Shown here piece after piece: positions 22,663 to 35,220 of a DNA stretch of 64,000 bases (the first letter of the stretch is position 1; every line of letters starts with the position of its first letter). The DNA is from Montifringilla adamsi. Taxonomy: Eukaryota > Chordata > Aves > Passeriformes > Passeridae. The stretch lies in NCBI GenBank assembly GCA_017590115.1, contig JAGGNK010011003.1, forward strand, positions 1,272,955-1,336,954. The letters run 5' to 3'. A program made the translations under genes and the position numbers. Below the pieces are notes generated by a model. It was not told the origin of the DNA and ran no database searches. It saw only the letters and a list, made by a program, of their open reading frames with translations.

Positions 22663-23501
22663 CTGCCAGGGAACAAGAAAAGCAAAGTGAGTGGATCCAA
22701 TCATTCATCCCCAAAACCAGGAACAGAACGCGTTATCAACTGGAGGGACTGACACGGAGATAAAGACGAAAAGATTGCAACAGAGAAACCATCTCTGTCT
22801 AGGACCAATGCATCAACACTGCCTCTGATGGGAGCAGCTTGTAGCCCCACTAGTAAGTAACAGCTCCATTAGTAATTATTAGCCAGGGTTTACTACTATT
22901 TTATAAGTCAGAGTTTGCTACTATTTATCACCTGAGCTCCCCAAGTGCTGCAGTGGAAAACAACCCTGGAGGCACATGACACAGTGTCACCAAAACTCTG
23001 TGTGTGCAAAGGCCTGGTCACCTGTCTCCAAAAGCCTCCCCTGAACCAGCTTCCAAGGAAAGCCAGACCTGTAGACAATGCCAGTAAATCCTCCAAAATC
23101 AGGCAAACAGCAAGAAACAACCTTGAGTGTGTTTAACACAAGCTGCTGCTGCATTAAAGCATTTCCAATGCAATGGAACAGCCCAAAATCATCCCAGATG
23201 GAAGGCAGGCCGTGGCTACAGGCTCTGCACATTTTTCCTACTTCCACCCATTTCCATGGGCTATAACAATTTATCCCACCAGATGCTCTCCCCAAGTGTT
23301 ATTTGCCCAAAGTAACAATAAACTGGAGCTCTGCCGATGACGCATTTTAACGAGACATTTAGAAATAACTTTTCAGAGTGCCTTTTTCCTTATTCTTTTT
23401 GAACAGAAACATTATAATTTACATTATTATTTTTTAAATCATTTATTATTGTAATGGCACAAAAACCAGTCACCAGCCTGCAACAGTCTTTGCTCTCAAG
23501 A

Positions 23502-24012
23502 ACCATAGGATCGTGGAATCGGTAATGTTGGAAAATCTCTCTGAGATCTTCAAGTCCAACTCTTCCCCAGCACTGGGCAAGCCACCACTAAACCAAGAGC
23601 CACAGCTACATATCTTTTAAACCCCCCCAGGGATGGGGACTGCACCACTGCCCTGGACAGTCTGTGCCAGGGTTGGAGAACCCTTTCCATGCAGGAATTT
23701 TCCCAATATCCAATGTAACTTTGAGGCCGTTCCCTCTCCTCCTGTCACTGTTCCCTGGGAGCAGAGCCTGATCCCCCTGGCTGTCCCCTGCTGTCAGGAG
23801 TTGTGCAGGGCCAGAAGAGTCCCCCTGAGCCTCCTTTTCTCCAGGCTGAGCCCCTTTCCAGCTCCCTTCAGCCCCTCCTGGTATTCCAGCCCCCTCCCAG
23901 CTCCATTCCCTTCCCTGAACACACTCCAGCCCCTCCCGGTCCTTCCTGCCCTGAGGCTCCCAGAGCTGCCCCAGGACTGGAGATGCCCCAGAAGAGCCAG
24001 CACAGGGGTGCA
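23502..24012 (-). mobile_element. CR1 LINE fragment, about 510 bp
   Basis: One of the two longest CR1 pieces here. It starts near ACCATAGGATCGTGGAATC and continues through CCATGCAGGAATTTTCCCAA, TCCCTGGGAGCAGAGCCTGA and CCTTTTCTCCAGGCTGAGCC into more internal CR1 sequence rich in CCAGCCCCTCC. Sense to the gene. Confidence 0.9.
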
Positions 24013-25002
24013 GTTTGCATTGTCTCTTTTTTTCTGCTTTCCCATCCCTGGACTAATCACCTGCTGATTAAAGTGCAACACAAGGTAAATGAAAATATAG
24101 CTCAGAAACAATCCAACCAGGAATTCCCTGGTCTCAAGAAGAAAAAAAGGAAAAATACAACAAATACAACAAACACACATGGTAGAGGGGGTGAGGGGAA
24201 TGAGCACAGGCCAAAAATAGCCCCATCCCAAAACCCAACTGCTACAATACCTTCTATTCCTACTCTGGGACCACACTGGAACTGCTTTTTAAAAAGCAAA
24301 ACTTAGACACGACTCCACAGACATGTGAGGACACTGCTCCTACCACACAACTTAACTAGGCAGGACCTTCTGTTAGCTTCTGCCTCATTTCCACAGCTTT
24401 TTGGGTCAAAATGATGATAAAATGTGTGTGTCCAAGTACACCACCAGGTCTTTACTGTGATCCAGGACACCAAACACACTGGGCAAGGTATTTAGCTAAA
24501 CAATGTTGTTCTGGAGGAGTTTATACCAATACAGCAGCACAGCCTCTGGTTCAAGAGCAATTAAATGCTTTGCTCAGCTCCTGATGGCAGAAGCATCCTC
24601 TGAGGGGTGGGCAGGGCAGGTTTGCTCTGTCCCTCCTCTCCACGAGCTCCCTGATCCAATCCACTCCAGCCTTCCCTCCCTTTTCACCACTGCCAAAACC
24701 TAATTAATGTAAACAACTAAATGGAAAGAAGCCTTCTATTTTTATTTTTTTTTGAGATGTCAGATGCAGCATCAACTCTTTTCCCCTTTTACTTGAGGAG
24801 TGATTCTGCTGGAGCTGGTGGTGTCAGTGTCATTCCAGAATTAATAACCCAAAGCTAAGGAGAAGTGAGGAAACTCTTTTCGCCCACAACCTGGAGAAGC
24901 TGTCCTGCCTTTGTAGCATCCTGCTGCTAACTTTCTGCATCTGGGATCTCTGCCCAATGTGAGATTAAGGCTTCTCCCACAGGTCCAGATGCTGCTGTTC
25001 CT

Positions 25003-25300
25003 ATCATGGAATCATGGAAGGGTTTGGGTTGGAAGGGATTTCAATCATCCTCATCCAGTCCCACCCCTGCCATGGCAGGGACACCTTCCACTGTCCCAGG
25101 CTGCTCCAAGCCCCAATGTCCAGCCTGGCCTTGGACACTGCCAGGGATCCAGGGGCAGCCACAGCTGCCCTGTGCCAAGGCCTGCCCACCCTCACAGGGA
25201 AGGATTTCCTCCTAATATCCAACCTAGACCTACTCTCTTTTAGTTTAAAGCCATTCTCCCTTGTATCTCTCCCACTAGCCAGCAGTGAGCACACAGGGTA
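25003..25300 (-). mobile_element. CR1 LINE 3' fragment
   Basis: A clean reverse-complement CR1 tail: ATGGAAGGGTTTGGGTTGGA, CCACCCCTGCCATGGCAGGG, GGGAAGGATTTCCTCCTAAT and TAAAGCCATTCTCCCTTGTA. Close in sequence to the copies at 41714, 46852, 47461 and 59213. Confidence 0.93.
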
Positions 25301-27152
25301 GGTGACTGTGTTGGGAAATATTATAAATAAATAATACCAATAAATGCACCAGTTGATTCAGCTCCACATCTCAGGAGATGAGACCTCATCCCAAACTGCT
25401 GCTCCCACAGCACCTCAGCAACAAGAGAAGAAAATACCTACTATTCTTCCCCATCTTTAGGCTCATGAAAACATTTTCTTCAGGATTAAACTGCATGTGA
25501 CAGAGCAGAGCTCTGTTAAGACTCCCAAAGGTAAGTCAGGTATCTGATGCTGCCCCAAAATCTGTACCCACCTCCAAAACAGCCCCCGTTTTCTTTTAAT
25601 CATCCAAGCCAAAGGAGATGTGAGAGAAAGGGAGCACAGCTGTCACTAAGCCTAAAAATCCTCTGAGTTTTAGCAGCAAAACTATAAAGCAGGTATTTGG
25701 AAACACAGTGCCAAAGGCACTTCATTGGTGACACATCACTTGTGACACTGCGACACAATCCAGGGTTAAACTTGCTGTAGTATTTAAACCCTACCAGAAC
25801 GAGCACAGCATGAAGTTATAAATAAAGGAAAAAACATACAAAAGCTTAACTAGAGGCCAGAGAAGGGTTTCTGCTACGAAGGTGTCATCAACCATGGCAG
25901 TTTTGGACAGATGACCCTCATGGGTGCGAGGTCACAAGTAAGGAACAAGTGCAATACAAATCCCACTGAAGACCACAAACATCAGCTAAATAAGTAGGTT
26001 TTACAACTATTGCACAACAATAAATGCCTCTGCTCCACATGTTTCCAACCAGAGGGACATTGCCTTAACTGGTGTTTGTGTTAAAACCATAATGGGGGAA
26101 GAAAAGGGAGGGAAAAGTGGTTTATAAATTTCTGCAGGTATTAACTTCACATTGGCTGTGGGAGCCTAAATAAACTATCAAAGATCCAACAGAATAAATC
26201 ACAGCACTCTGTTGCTTTTCATACACATCAGCTGATTAAAGCATTGCATCTATTCATCTGCCAAAGGACTTTTTTTCTGTGCCAAGCAGCTAAATGGGTA
26301 CAGAAAGTGACGTGGTCACATGCAGCCACACAGGGCTCCGTGCACCGGGGCTGGACTGAGGGAATGAAGAGATCAGTGAGGAAATGCTCCAAAAATCCCC
26401 TAAATAAACCCCACAGAGGGGAAGGCAGGGAAGGAAGTACTGCTCTGCAGACAAATGTTGGTTCTGAAGCATCTAAAGGCTGGATTGAATCCCTGAAGTT
26501 CAAGTAACTGCTGGGAGAGGACAGAGCGCTGCTGAGCTGCTCCACTTCAAGACAGAGCAATCTGCTTCCCTTAAAGCTCTCACCTTCCTGATTTTATGTT
26601 TCAGCTGTGTTCAGGAGAGGAAGGTGATAATAGCTGAGTGTTTATGTATTCCCACAACTTGCTGGGAAAATCCTTTCTCTGGACCGTTTCCACCTCAAGC
26701 TGCTGCCTGTGCTAAGCAAGGAAAAATAATCACTATCAACAAAACAACTGAAAAAAGTTATTCTTAGCTCAGGCCCGAGCTGGTTAATAAACACTGAGCC
26801 TGCAGCGTAACATGACTCCCTTGGGACTGCCTATCCTGGGAATAAACAGGCAAAGTACACACACCAGGCTCAAAAGAGCTGAGTCACCCAGCTCTGCCTC
26901 TGGAAAAATCTTTTGGGAACAAAACCCTTCCAGCCCCGAGCAGAAAAGTGTCACTTGATGAGCTCTGTGCTGGCTTGGCCAGGAAGGGGTTAATCCCTGT
27001 GGCAGATTCCCGAATCCTCCCGGCTCAGGGAAGGCTTCTGGGTCTATATTTACTGAAGTTACACACGAGGAGGAGAACTGGACCCGCAGCTCCAGCACAT
27101 GACCGTGACTCAGGAGCTGCGCGGCCGCTGCCAGCGCCGTGACCTTGGGAGG

Positions 27153-27450
27153 AAACCTCTGAATTCCCAGTCCCAAACCTCTGAATTCCCAGTCCCAAAC
27201 CTCTGAATTCCCAGTCCCAAACCTCTGAATTCCCAGTCCCAAACCTCTGAATTCCCAGTCCCAAACCTCTGAATTCCCAGTTCTAAACCTCTACATTCCC
27301 AGTCCCAAACCCCTGCATTCTCAGTCTCAAACCTCTGCATTCCCAGCCCCAAACCTTCACATTCCCACTCACTTCCCAGCCCCAAACCTCTGTATTCCCA
27401 ATCACTTCCCAGTCCCAAACCTTCACATTCCCAGTCACTTCCCAGCCCCA
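27153..27450. repeat. 22-bp minisatellite with decayed flank
   Basis: At least six near-perfect units of AAACCTCTGAATTCCCAGTC plus CC run from 27153. They then decay (TCTACATTCCC, CCTGCATTCTC) and mix with longer units containing CACTTCCCAGCCCC up to about 27450. Each intact unit carries GAATTC. Because 22 is not a multiple of three, the minus-strand frame cycles through three reading phases, giving the false protein pattern GLGIQRFGTGNSEVWDWEFR. Confidence 0.95.
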
Positions 27451-30363
27451 CAGCCATGGGTCCAGCTCCCCTGGACACCAGCACAGAGCTTACATCTCTT
27501 GGGAGGAACGGGACAGAGTAATCAGAACACTCCAGAACAACCTGGGGTTTGCCAGGGCCACGGGCAGCCCCAAAGTCCTTCTCTGCATGGCCACAGACCA
27601 ACGTGGTGCTGCAGGTCCCTTGCCCAGGTGGGTTTACATCTTGTTGTATCTCATGTATCACTGCACTACTGATGGAGAGCATCCAGCTAAAAACTCACCC
27701 AAGTGCCATCACACACATTTTCAAAAATATCTTGTTATTATTTAATGTCAAGACATAAAGTACCAAAAACTTTCACTGTCTGGAAAGAAGATAAAACTGT
27801 TAAGAGATCCATCTCTTTCCCCAAACAACACAACACCCCCAGCCCACCCCCATTTCTCCTGCATAAAGCCTGCACTGGTCTGTTCCCAAGCCATTCCCTG
27901 ACCTGTTTAAATGCTAAATACTGATTCAAACCCCCGAGCTGGGCACTCAGAGGCACAGTCTGTGTCCTTCACACTGTACCTTATAAGGGTTCTGTCCCTA
28001 GATTTATAAATTCTTACTCACACAAGCCCCTAAGACCAAAGGCAGCTGCCCCTGGAGCCCAGTACAGGAGGAGGAGGTCATTGCACAGGACGGGGAATCT
28101 CCTCTTATCCCCTTTTTTAACAACCAGACTTGGTTTTCCTTCCAGCTGCTGAACGATTTTCGTTGAGGAAAATCACAAAGGGAGCAGGAGAGAGGCTGTG
28201 TTGATGCACCAGCCCTTGAGACTGCTTTTGCAGAGTTTTCCCCTGGGTCACTGGCCTGGACAGCAGGAATCTGGTCTCAGACACAGGTGAAGAAATCTCC
28301 CACAGCAGCAGAAACCGCCACTTCAGTCACAAGTGTGGAGCAATGGTGACAGCAAGGATGTGGCTTTTAATTGTGAATCATCATTTCTGTGTGGAGCTGG
28401 GCTGGCTCTGCCCTCCCACAGCCCCAAATCCAATCACTGTGACAACTCAATCACTGCAACCCAAACAACTGCAACCCTCCAACCAGGGAAATCTCTGGGC
28501 ATTCAGCTCTGGGAAAGTAAGAGGATTATAATTTAAACCCTGTCTCTTCATTTCTCCCTAATGAACTCCCCCCAGGCAGCACAGGCTGGAACAGCAGCTC
28601 CTCAGGCTGCCCCTCCTCACTCACACCCAGCACCTTCATTTCCCCCAAGCTTTGGTTTCTGCATGCTCTGGATTCTGAGAAAGGTGCATCAACACAAACT
28701 CAGTGCCAGGGGAAGAGGCTTTCCTGGCCTCCCCACAGGCAGCTGCTCCCGTTCCTGCCAAAATGCACAGAACATCTGAAAACTGAAGGTTACAGAGAGA
28801 TTTTACTTTTTATCTGATGTGAAAAGCTGTGTTAGTGAAGGCAGAGAGAACAGCCTCAGCCAGAGCATCCCAGAAGAGCCCAGAATCTCCTCCTCCCACA
28901 GACACTGGCCAATGAAAGGCTCCTCTCCCATCCAGGGGCTGCCTTGGGAACACCAGCAGCATCCAGGGGAGGCACAGGAAATTCCTGCTCTCCCTGTCCC
29001 CCTTATCACACTCCCAGGGGCTGCAGCAGAGATCACTAAACACAGGGCAGAGCAGCTTTTGACCTAAAATCAGTATTAAGGGACAAAATAAACCACTTTG
29101 TGGCTATGTCACCGAGCTCTGGAGATGCCAGGATCAGCCTCAGGTACCTCCAGCATCTGACCACAAACAGGGCACCACTTGCTCCTGCAGCTCTTCTGCA
29201 CACACCTGAATGTCACCATTATTTTGGCAACCACATAATTCAAGTCTAACTCACTTTTTTTCCTCCCTGGTGTGCTCTGCACTCAGCAGAACAGGCCTGG
29301 AAGCTGCTGGCAGGAAAGAGTATCTGTAACATACACATCCAGCTCATCTGCAAATATTACAGATGATGGCGGAGAAACCTGAATTATTAAATTTATTCAT
29401 TTCAGCCTTTTTTATACAGCATCCCCTCAAATAATGCATGAAGCATATTCTCCCACTATTCCTGTGAACTGTTCCAGCTTTAAAAATAGCACAACAAATG
29501 ATTAAACCACTAAACAAGGACAATTCCCCTCTAAATGCTCCCAGTTTGCCTTTCATTATTACAATGATATTTCAACGATCATCACACACACTCTCAGATC
29601 CCTCTGCTTGAACACAAGTCCCCATTCACAGCCATGTGTTCAAATATGCAGGTTTTAGGTACCCATCACACCAGGGATGCCACATTTTTAAGCAGCTCAT
29701 TTGCAAATTATCCAGAATCACTGAAATCAGCTTGTCCTCACCAGGGCAATGCTGCAAAACAAAAATATGCAGCAGTTCTCCTCTGCTGCCTCTCTAAGCC
29801 AGGGCTGCTCCCCTGCAGGGTGCATCAGCACCTGAGAAACACTGTTTTCCTGCATATATTGGTATATAATACCTGGAATATTCAAAGTCCCATTAAAATC
29901 AGTGACAAAAGGACTAGAGCACTTCTCTGACACCAAACAAATTGTGCACATAAAAACCAGAATGAACACAATTCCAGTGCAAACACTCTGCTCCTGATGG
30001 AGGGGTTGGGATGGCACCAGGGTGGGACTTGGTCCAAATCTCTGCACATTGGATTTACTGGGAAGTTTTGAGGTTTGGATTTGGGTGGAGGCACATAATA
30101 AACAGGAACTGTGACTGTTCAGTGAGTTTATTTAAATATGTAGGTTTTTTCTAAAGCTGTTTCCTCAAAATGCCAGGACTCAGTTTCAGGTGTTTTGTCT
30201 GACTTTAGGACTTTAACAAACTGCCGACAAGTGGAAGATGCAGAGAAGAAGTAGCTGGCATCCTCACTGCCCTTCTCCTGACAAGTACACTGGTTTATTC
30301 CCTCTTTTTTCCATAAGCCCAGCCATCAGGGAATTCCTCTTGTTGGTAAATATTAACATTTTA

Positions 30364-30452
30364 GTGGAAGGTGTCCATGCCCCTGGCAGGGGGTGGAACA
30401 AGATGAGCTTTAAGGTCCCTCCTAATCAAACCCAGTCTGGGATTCTGTGATT
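30364..30452 (+). mobile_element. CR1 LINE 3' end, short fragment
   Basis: TAGTGGAAGGTGTCCATGCC, then GCAGGGGGTGGAACAAGATG, TTTAAGGTCCCTCCTAATC and GGGATTCTGTGATTA. Only the last 90 bp of a CR1. Confidence 0.82.
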
Positions 30453-30812
30453 AAGCTCAGCCTTTAAAAGGATACAAATATCCTGACCCAGGAGGAATTA
30501 CTCCTCTCTCCCCTTTTTCCTCTGCAGCAGTTTGTCTCGGGATACATCACCTGTGTCATTACCTGCACAGCCAAATTTGTAACAATCTTTTTTATGGCTT
30601 TATGTGTTTTCACCCCACACATCTGAGGCGGCAAAGGAGGAAGGCACAGGGAAACTGAGCCCCAGGTAACATCCACAGAGCCACTTTTCCTACTTCAACA
30701 TGGATAATGAGATTGTCTCCAAGGGAAGATGGTGAAGAACACGGTCTGGAGTTCCCTGGACAAGGACTGTTTGTGCCAGGAACCACAGAGACTCAAAATG
30801 CACATTCTTGAC

Positions 30813-31245
30813 CTGTTGGAGTGAGTCCTGAGGAGCCCATGGACACACTCCAGGGCTGGAGCCCCTCTGCTCTGGAACCAGGCTGGGAGAGCTGGGGGTG
30901 TTCACCTGTACAAGAGAAGGCTCCAGGGAGAGCTCAGAGCCCCTTGCAGAGCCTAGAGGGGCTGCAGGAGAGCTGGAGAGGGACTGGATACAGGGAATGG
31001 CTCCCACTGCCACTGGGCAGGGATGGATAGGATATTGGGAATTAGGAATTGTTCCCTGGAAGGTGGGCAGGCCCTGGCACAGGGTGCCCAAAGCAGCTGT
31101 GGCTGCCCCTGGATCCCTGGAAGTGTCCAAGACCAGGCTGGACAGGGTTTGGAGCAGCCTGGGACAGTGGGAGCTGTAGGACTGGATGAACTTTAAGGTC
31201 CCTTTAAGGTCCCTCCAGCCCAAACCAGTCTGGGTTTCAGTGATT
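30813..31245 (+). mobile_element. CR1 LINE 3' fragment, about 430 bp
   Basis: Contains GAAGGCTCCAGGGAGAGCTC, GGTGGGCAGGCCCTGGCACA and GTGGCTGCCCCTGGATCCCT, then ACTTTAAGGTCCCTTTAAGG (a small internal duplication) and CAAACCAGTCTGGGTTTCAG at the 3' end. Antisense to EIF4G3. Confidence 0.92.
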
Positions 31246-32095
31246 TTCTCCTCAGCTCCACTGGCTGTACGTGTCCCTCACCAAGTGCAAGGGCAAACAC
31301 CCAGCCTGAGGGAGGACAGAATCCTCTCCCTCCTTCCCAGGCACAGCTCCAGCCCGTGAGCCCACGCTGAACTCCAGACACAGAGGACCTGCAGTGCAAA
31401 ACCAAACCAGTGATTTTGAGCCATGGGGATGGACAGGGGTCCTGCTGGTGGCTGCTCCCTCCCAAAGCCATTTTTAAATCCATCAGCATGGAATCTGCTG
31501 CTCTGAAAGTGTGAGGTGACGGATAACATCACCAGAAAACATCCCAGAACATCTGGAAACTCTGCTATGGCTTCACATGGCTCCTTCCTGAGGCTGAACT
31601 GCCAGGCTCTGCCCTGGCTGCAGCACCTGGCTCGCAGCCTGGGGTGGTCTGCTAATGACCATTATGTAATTAAGTAAATTGGCATTTTCTGTAATAAAAG
31701 CACTCAAAAATATGGAGTGTATGTGTGTGCTGAGGGCAGAAATTCCAACATCCCCACTGCTGAAAGCAGAGCTGGGACTGTCTGCAGAAACACCCTTGAG
31801 TTCACAGAGTGCCTTTCACCTGTTCTATAAAACTGCCTCCCATTTTAACAAAATAGACTTTGAGGACAAGTACTTCTTCCCAGGAACACAACCCCAACCA
31901 GCCAAGACCCTATTCCACATCAAAACACCATCATCAGCTTTGCAGCTTTCCTCTTATTTTCTTCCAAAAGCCAACAAGAAGTTCCAAAAATGTGTCATCT
32001 GATATCTCAAGAGGATGCTGCCACTCTTGGAGACACTCAGAACCCAAGGGGTGGTGGCCCAGAGTTATCCCTCCAGCTGATCCAGCTCAGAGCAG

Positions 32096-32144
32096 GCACC
32101 TGGACCTGATGATCCCAGGTCTCTTCCAGCCTTCACCTGTGTGA
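32096..32144 (+). mobile_element. Possible CR1 3' end remnant
   Basis: GCACCTGGACCTGATGATCC, then CAGGTCTCTTCCAGCCTTC and CTGTGTGA resemble the last 50 bp of a CR1. Too short to be certain. Confidence 0.45.
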
Positions 32145-33049
32145 GGGCAGCAATCAGATAAAATACTCAAGTTTTACTCAATTCCACTGAAGCCCAGAAA
32201 TATCCTACATATACAGTGTCTGAATTTGCACAAAGTTAAAACAAGTTAATGAATTATGGGTTTCTAATGGCACTATAAGGAGGGATGCGTGGAGAACACG
32301 GGCACAGCCCTTCCAGGCTGCAGGGAGTGGAATTACGGCTCCACCACCTCTGTTGCTTCAGTGGAAAGCAGCACAGTGACAGTTCAGCTGGCAGGAGAAC
32401 CAGGCTGTTTATGGATTCAAAGCCTCACCTCTGGAATGTGGCCTCCCTGCTGCAGGTTAAATGGCTCCAGAGGTTATTCCTCTGTTTCCCAGTCTGACAC
32501 CACAGCTAACAGTGGACTCCAGGAACTCCAGGGCTGCATCTCCCTGGTTTCTCTGGCTGCAGGGATATTTTATGCCTTCCATGCTCACAAAATACAGGCT
32601 GTGTAAAGCCCTGACTTTTGTGCTGACTCTGGTGCTTTACAGAACACATGGTGCTTGTTTAAAAACTGCGTATTTTCTGGAGCATGCAAGAAAACATCCA
32701 TTAAATTGCATGGAACAGAAGGTACTATTACAGAAGGAATTCCAGAATTGAAGTTATTAAATGCAAGAAAATGGCAAATTGCCTCGTATTGTTTTCTCTT
32801 TTTATATTATGAATAAAAATGTGGTTCAACAAGTGGCTAAGTCTGAAAAGCACCAAAATAAAGCCCAGGACACGTGATTGTGAGAACAGAAAACGCACGT
32901 GGAAGAGTCCTGAAGAAAGGGATCTGGAGAATTTTTAAACAGCTACAGAGAAGTTCGATTTTCTATTAAAAATGCTGTTTTATTCCACCCCAAACCAAGT
33001 TACTGGCAAGTTTAGAAGTGCTTTTGATTCCCAATAATCTGACAGGCCA

Positions 33050-33190
33050 AACAAAGCCGCTTCCGCTCGCGCAGCAGCCAGGATGTGCCGTGTGGCCAAG
33101 ACACCCACAGAGAGCTTTCCCTTCCAAACGCCGTGCCTGCCCAGCGTGGAAGGGCCAGGCAGCACTCAGAGCCAGGTCACGGCTACTCCG
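33050..33190. other. CpG-enriched patch in the 18-kb intron
   Basis: About ten CpG in 140 bases (GCCGCTTCCGCTCGCGCAGC, AACGCCGTGCC, CACGGCTACTCCGG) in otherwise CpG-poor intron. It could be a small regulatory element or a remnant; no first exon is recognisable. Confidence 0.4.
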
Positions 33191-33248
33191 GAGGGGAAAA
33201 GCTCAAGCAGCAGCAGAAAAACACTGCTCTCCCCACTGGGCAAAGCAG

Positions 33249-33580
33249 AGAGCCTGGAGAAGGATTAAACACACCTCTCAGAGCAGGAATTCTGCACAGT
33301 GCCAGGACAAGGGAACAGCTTCCCACTGCCAAAGGGCAGGGATGGATGGGGTATTGGAATGAAGTCCTTCCCTGGGAGGGTGGGCAGGCCCTGGCACAGG
33401 GTGCCCAGAGCGGCTGTGGCTGTCCCTGGATCCCTGGCAGTGCCAGGGCCAAGCTGGAAAGGGCTGGGAGCACCTGGGACAGGGAAAGGTGTCCCTGCCA
33501 TGGCAGGGGGTGGGACTGGATGACATAAAAATCCTTTCCAACCCAAACCATCCAGGGATTCTATAACAAGATTCTATGAG
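33249..33580 (+). mobile_element. CR1 LINE 3' fragment
   Basis: GAGCCTGGAGAAGGATTAAA, GGGAGGGTGGGCAGGCCCTG, GCCATGGCAGGGGGTGGGAC and the tail ACAAGATTCTATGA. Antisense to the gene and the same subfamily as the copy at 30813. Confidence 0.92.
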
Positions 33581-34960
33581 GCAGATGAGGGGTGGGTCTA
33601 AAGTCAGACCTAGTCCCAACTAGATTCAGTATTTGTGCTGTAATCTTTTCTTTGCATACATACATAATAAAATTGTAATGGGTTTTACTTTCTTTCCTTT
33701 CCTTGCTAGAAAAAAAAATTAAAGGCTCTTTCTGACCTTCTTGTGTGCACAAATACTAAAACTAATTCATACATCCCTCCTATGTTGCGCCTTATGAAAG
33801 CCAACTGCTTCCAAGGTTAAATAATTAAAATAAATAGTGTTAATCAGCATTTGAAGCTACATTATGCCTTCCCAACTCTCCCTTCCTGCAGCTCTTACAC
33901 CCAGATGCTCTCCCAAATTAGAAGACACCCATGAAGCCCAGCATCCCCACACAAAAGCCCCCTGAAGCTCAAAGGCACTGAGACACAAGACATGTTTGAT
34001 GTTTCCAGCCAGATTTGCCCAGACTTAACTTAATGAGTTAAAAAGCACAGTAATGAACCAAAAATAATGAAATACATTCTCGGAGGAAATATTCCCAGCA
34101 TTATTAACCCAATCAAAAACCTCCTAATCCTATTACAAACCAGAGGGTTCAGCTGCACTTCCAGCAGGTCTTGAACACAAAGGCCAAAAGAAGATTACAC
34201 TTCTGGATTTATCAGCTATTAAATAACTCACAGTTTCAAATCTCCACCTGCAGTCACATATTCCTGCAAGCTGGAATTTGCAAAATGCATTGGAAATGTG
34301 CTGGGATGAAGCCTGACCCGGATGTACAGAAGGAAGCACAAGGAGAGAAGTGAGAAGAAAAGGAGGTCAAACTGTTGACTGGTCAGAAAAAAGACCATTA
34401 CTACATATTAATCTGGTTATTTAGGTAGGTTTGTTGTTCACAAAACACTATCAGGAGTTGAGTTGTTTAAATTTGCCTTATTCTCATTATTTGGAATGGA
34501 CAGCAGATCCAAGAAAGTGGAATTTGCTGCTTGGAGGAGCAGCACAAAACAGGCAACATTTTCCCTCAGTTGGTCCAGCATCAACTTCTTCATTTATACA
34601 AGGAGAGTTTAATCTTTCATTCTGTGTCTACATCATGAATAAACTCCCTGACTGACAACCATAAGAGTTATGGGATTCTGGGTGGGTTTAACCAGCAGGG
34701 AATTGGCTCCATACACAAAACAAGGAGGCTTCTACACAGGGAAGTTCTCTGGGGGAAGAGCTCCCTGCAAAGCTTAGAGATCAGCTTGGATCAAGGGATC
34801 CTCAGCGATGCTCCTGAACACAGAAAATGATGGACAGGGAGTTTATCTGAATGGGACAACAAAACTGGGAGCCCCTCGTGCCCCAGGGGCACAGGAAGTT
34901 TATTACCTGATTTTATGCCGACTACTTCCTTCTAGCAAAGCACATGTGGACCCAAATAAT

Positions 34961-35220
34961 GAGGAATCATGGATCTGGAAGGGACCCACAGGGATCAAAT
35001 CCAACCCCTGGCCCTGCACACACACCCCAGCAATCCCAGCCTGTCCAAACCCTCCTGCAGCTCTGGCAGCCTGAGGGCTGGGACCATTCCCTGGGGAGCC
35101 TGGGCAGTGCCCAGCACCCTCTGGGGAAGAGCCTTTCCTGATCTCCAACCTGACAGAGCTTTTCCTGATCTCCAACCTGACAGAGCTCCAGCCCTTCCCT
35201 GGGTCCTGTCCCTGGTCACC
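34961..35220 (-). mobile_element. CR1 LINE 3' fragment of a distinct subfamily
   Basis: GAGGAATCATGGATCTGGAA, GGGATCAAATCCAACCCCTG, CCTCCTGCAGCTCTGGCAGC and CCTTTCCTGATCTCCAACCT. A perfect 27-bp direct duplication lies inside it (35134-35160 and 35161-35187). Close match, in opposite orientation, to the copy at 37500. Confidence 0.92.

Noticed and set aside
26784..27682. Repetitive minus-strand frame with GLGIQRFGTGNSEVW pattern, up to 190 codons
   Set aside because: It is the 22-bp minisatellite read through its three phases; not a real protein.
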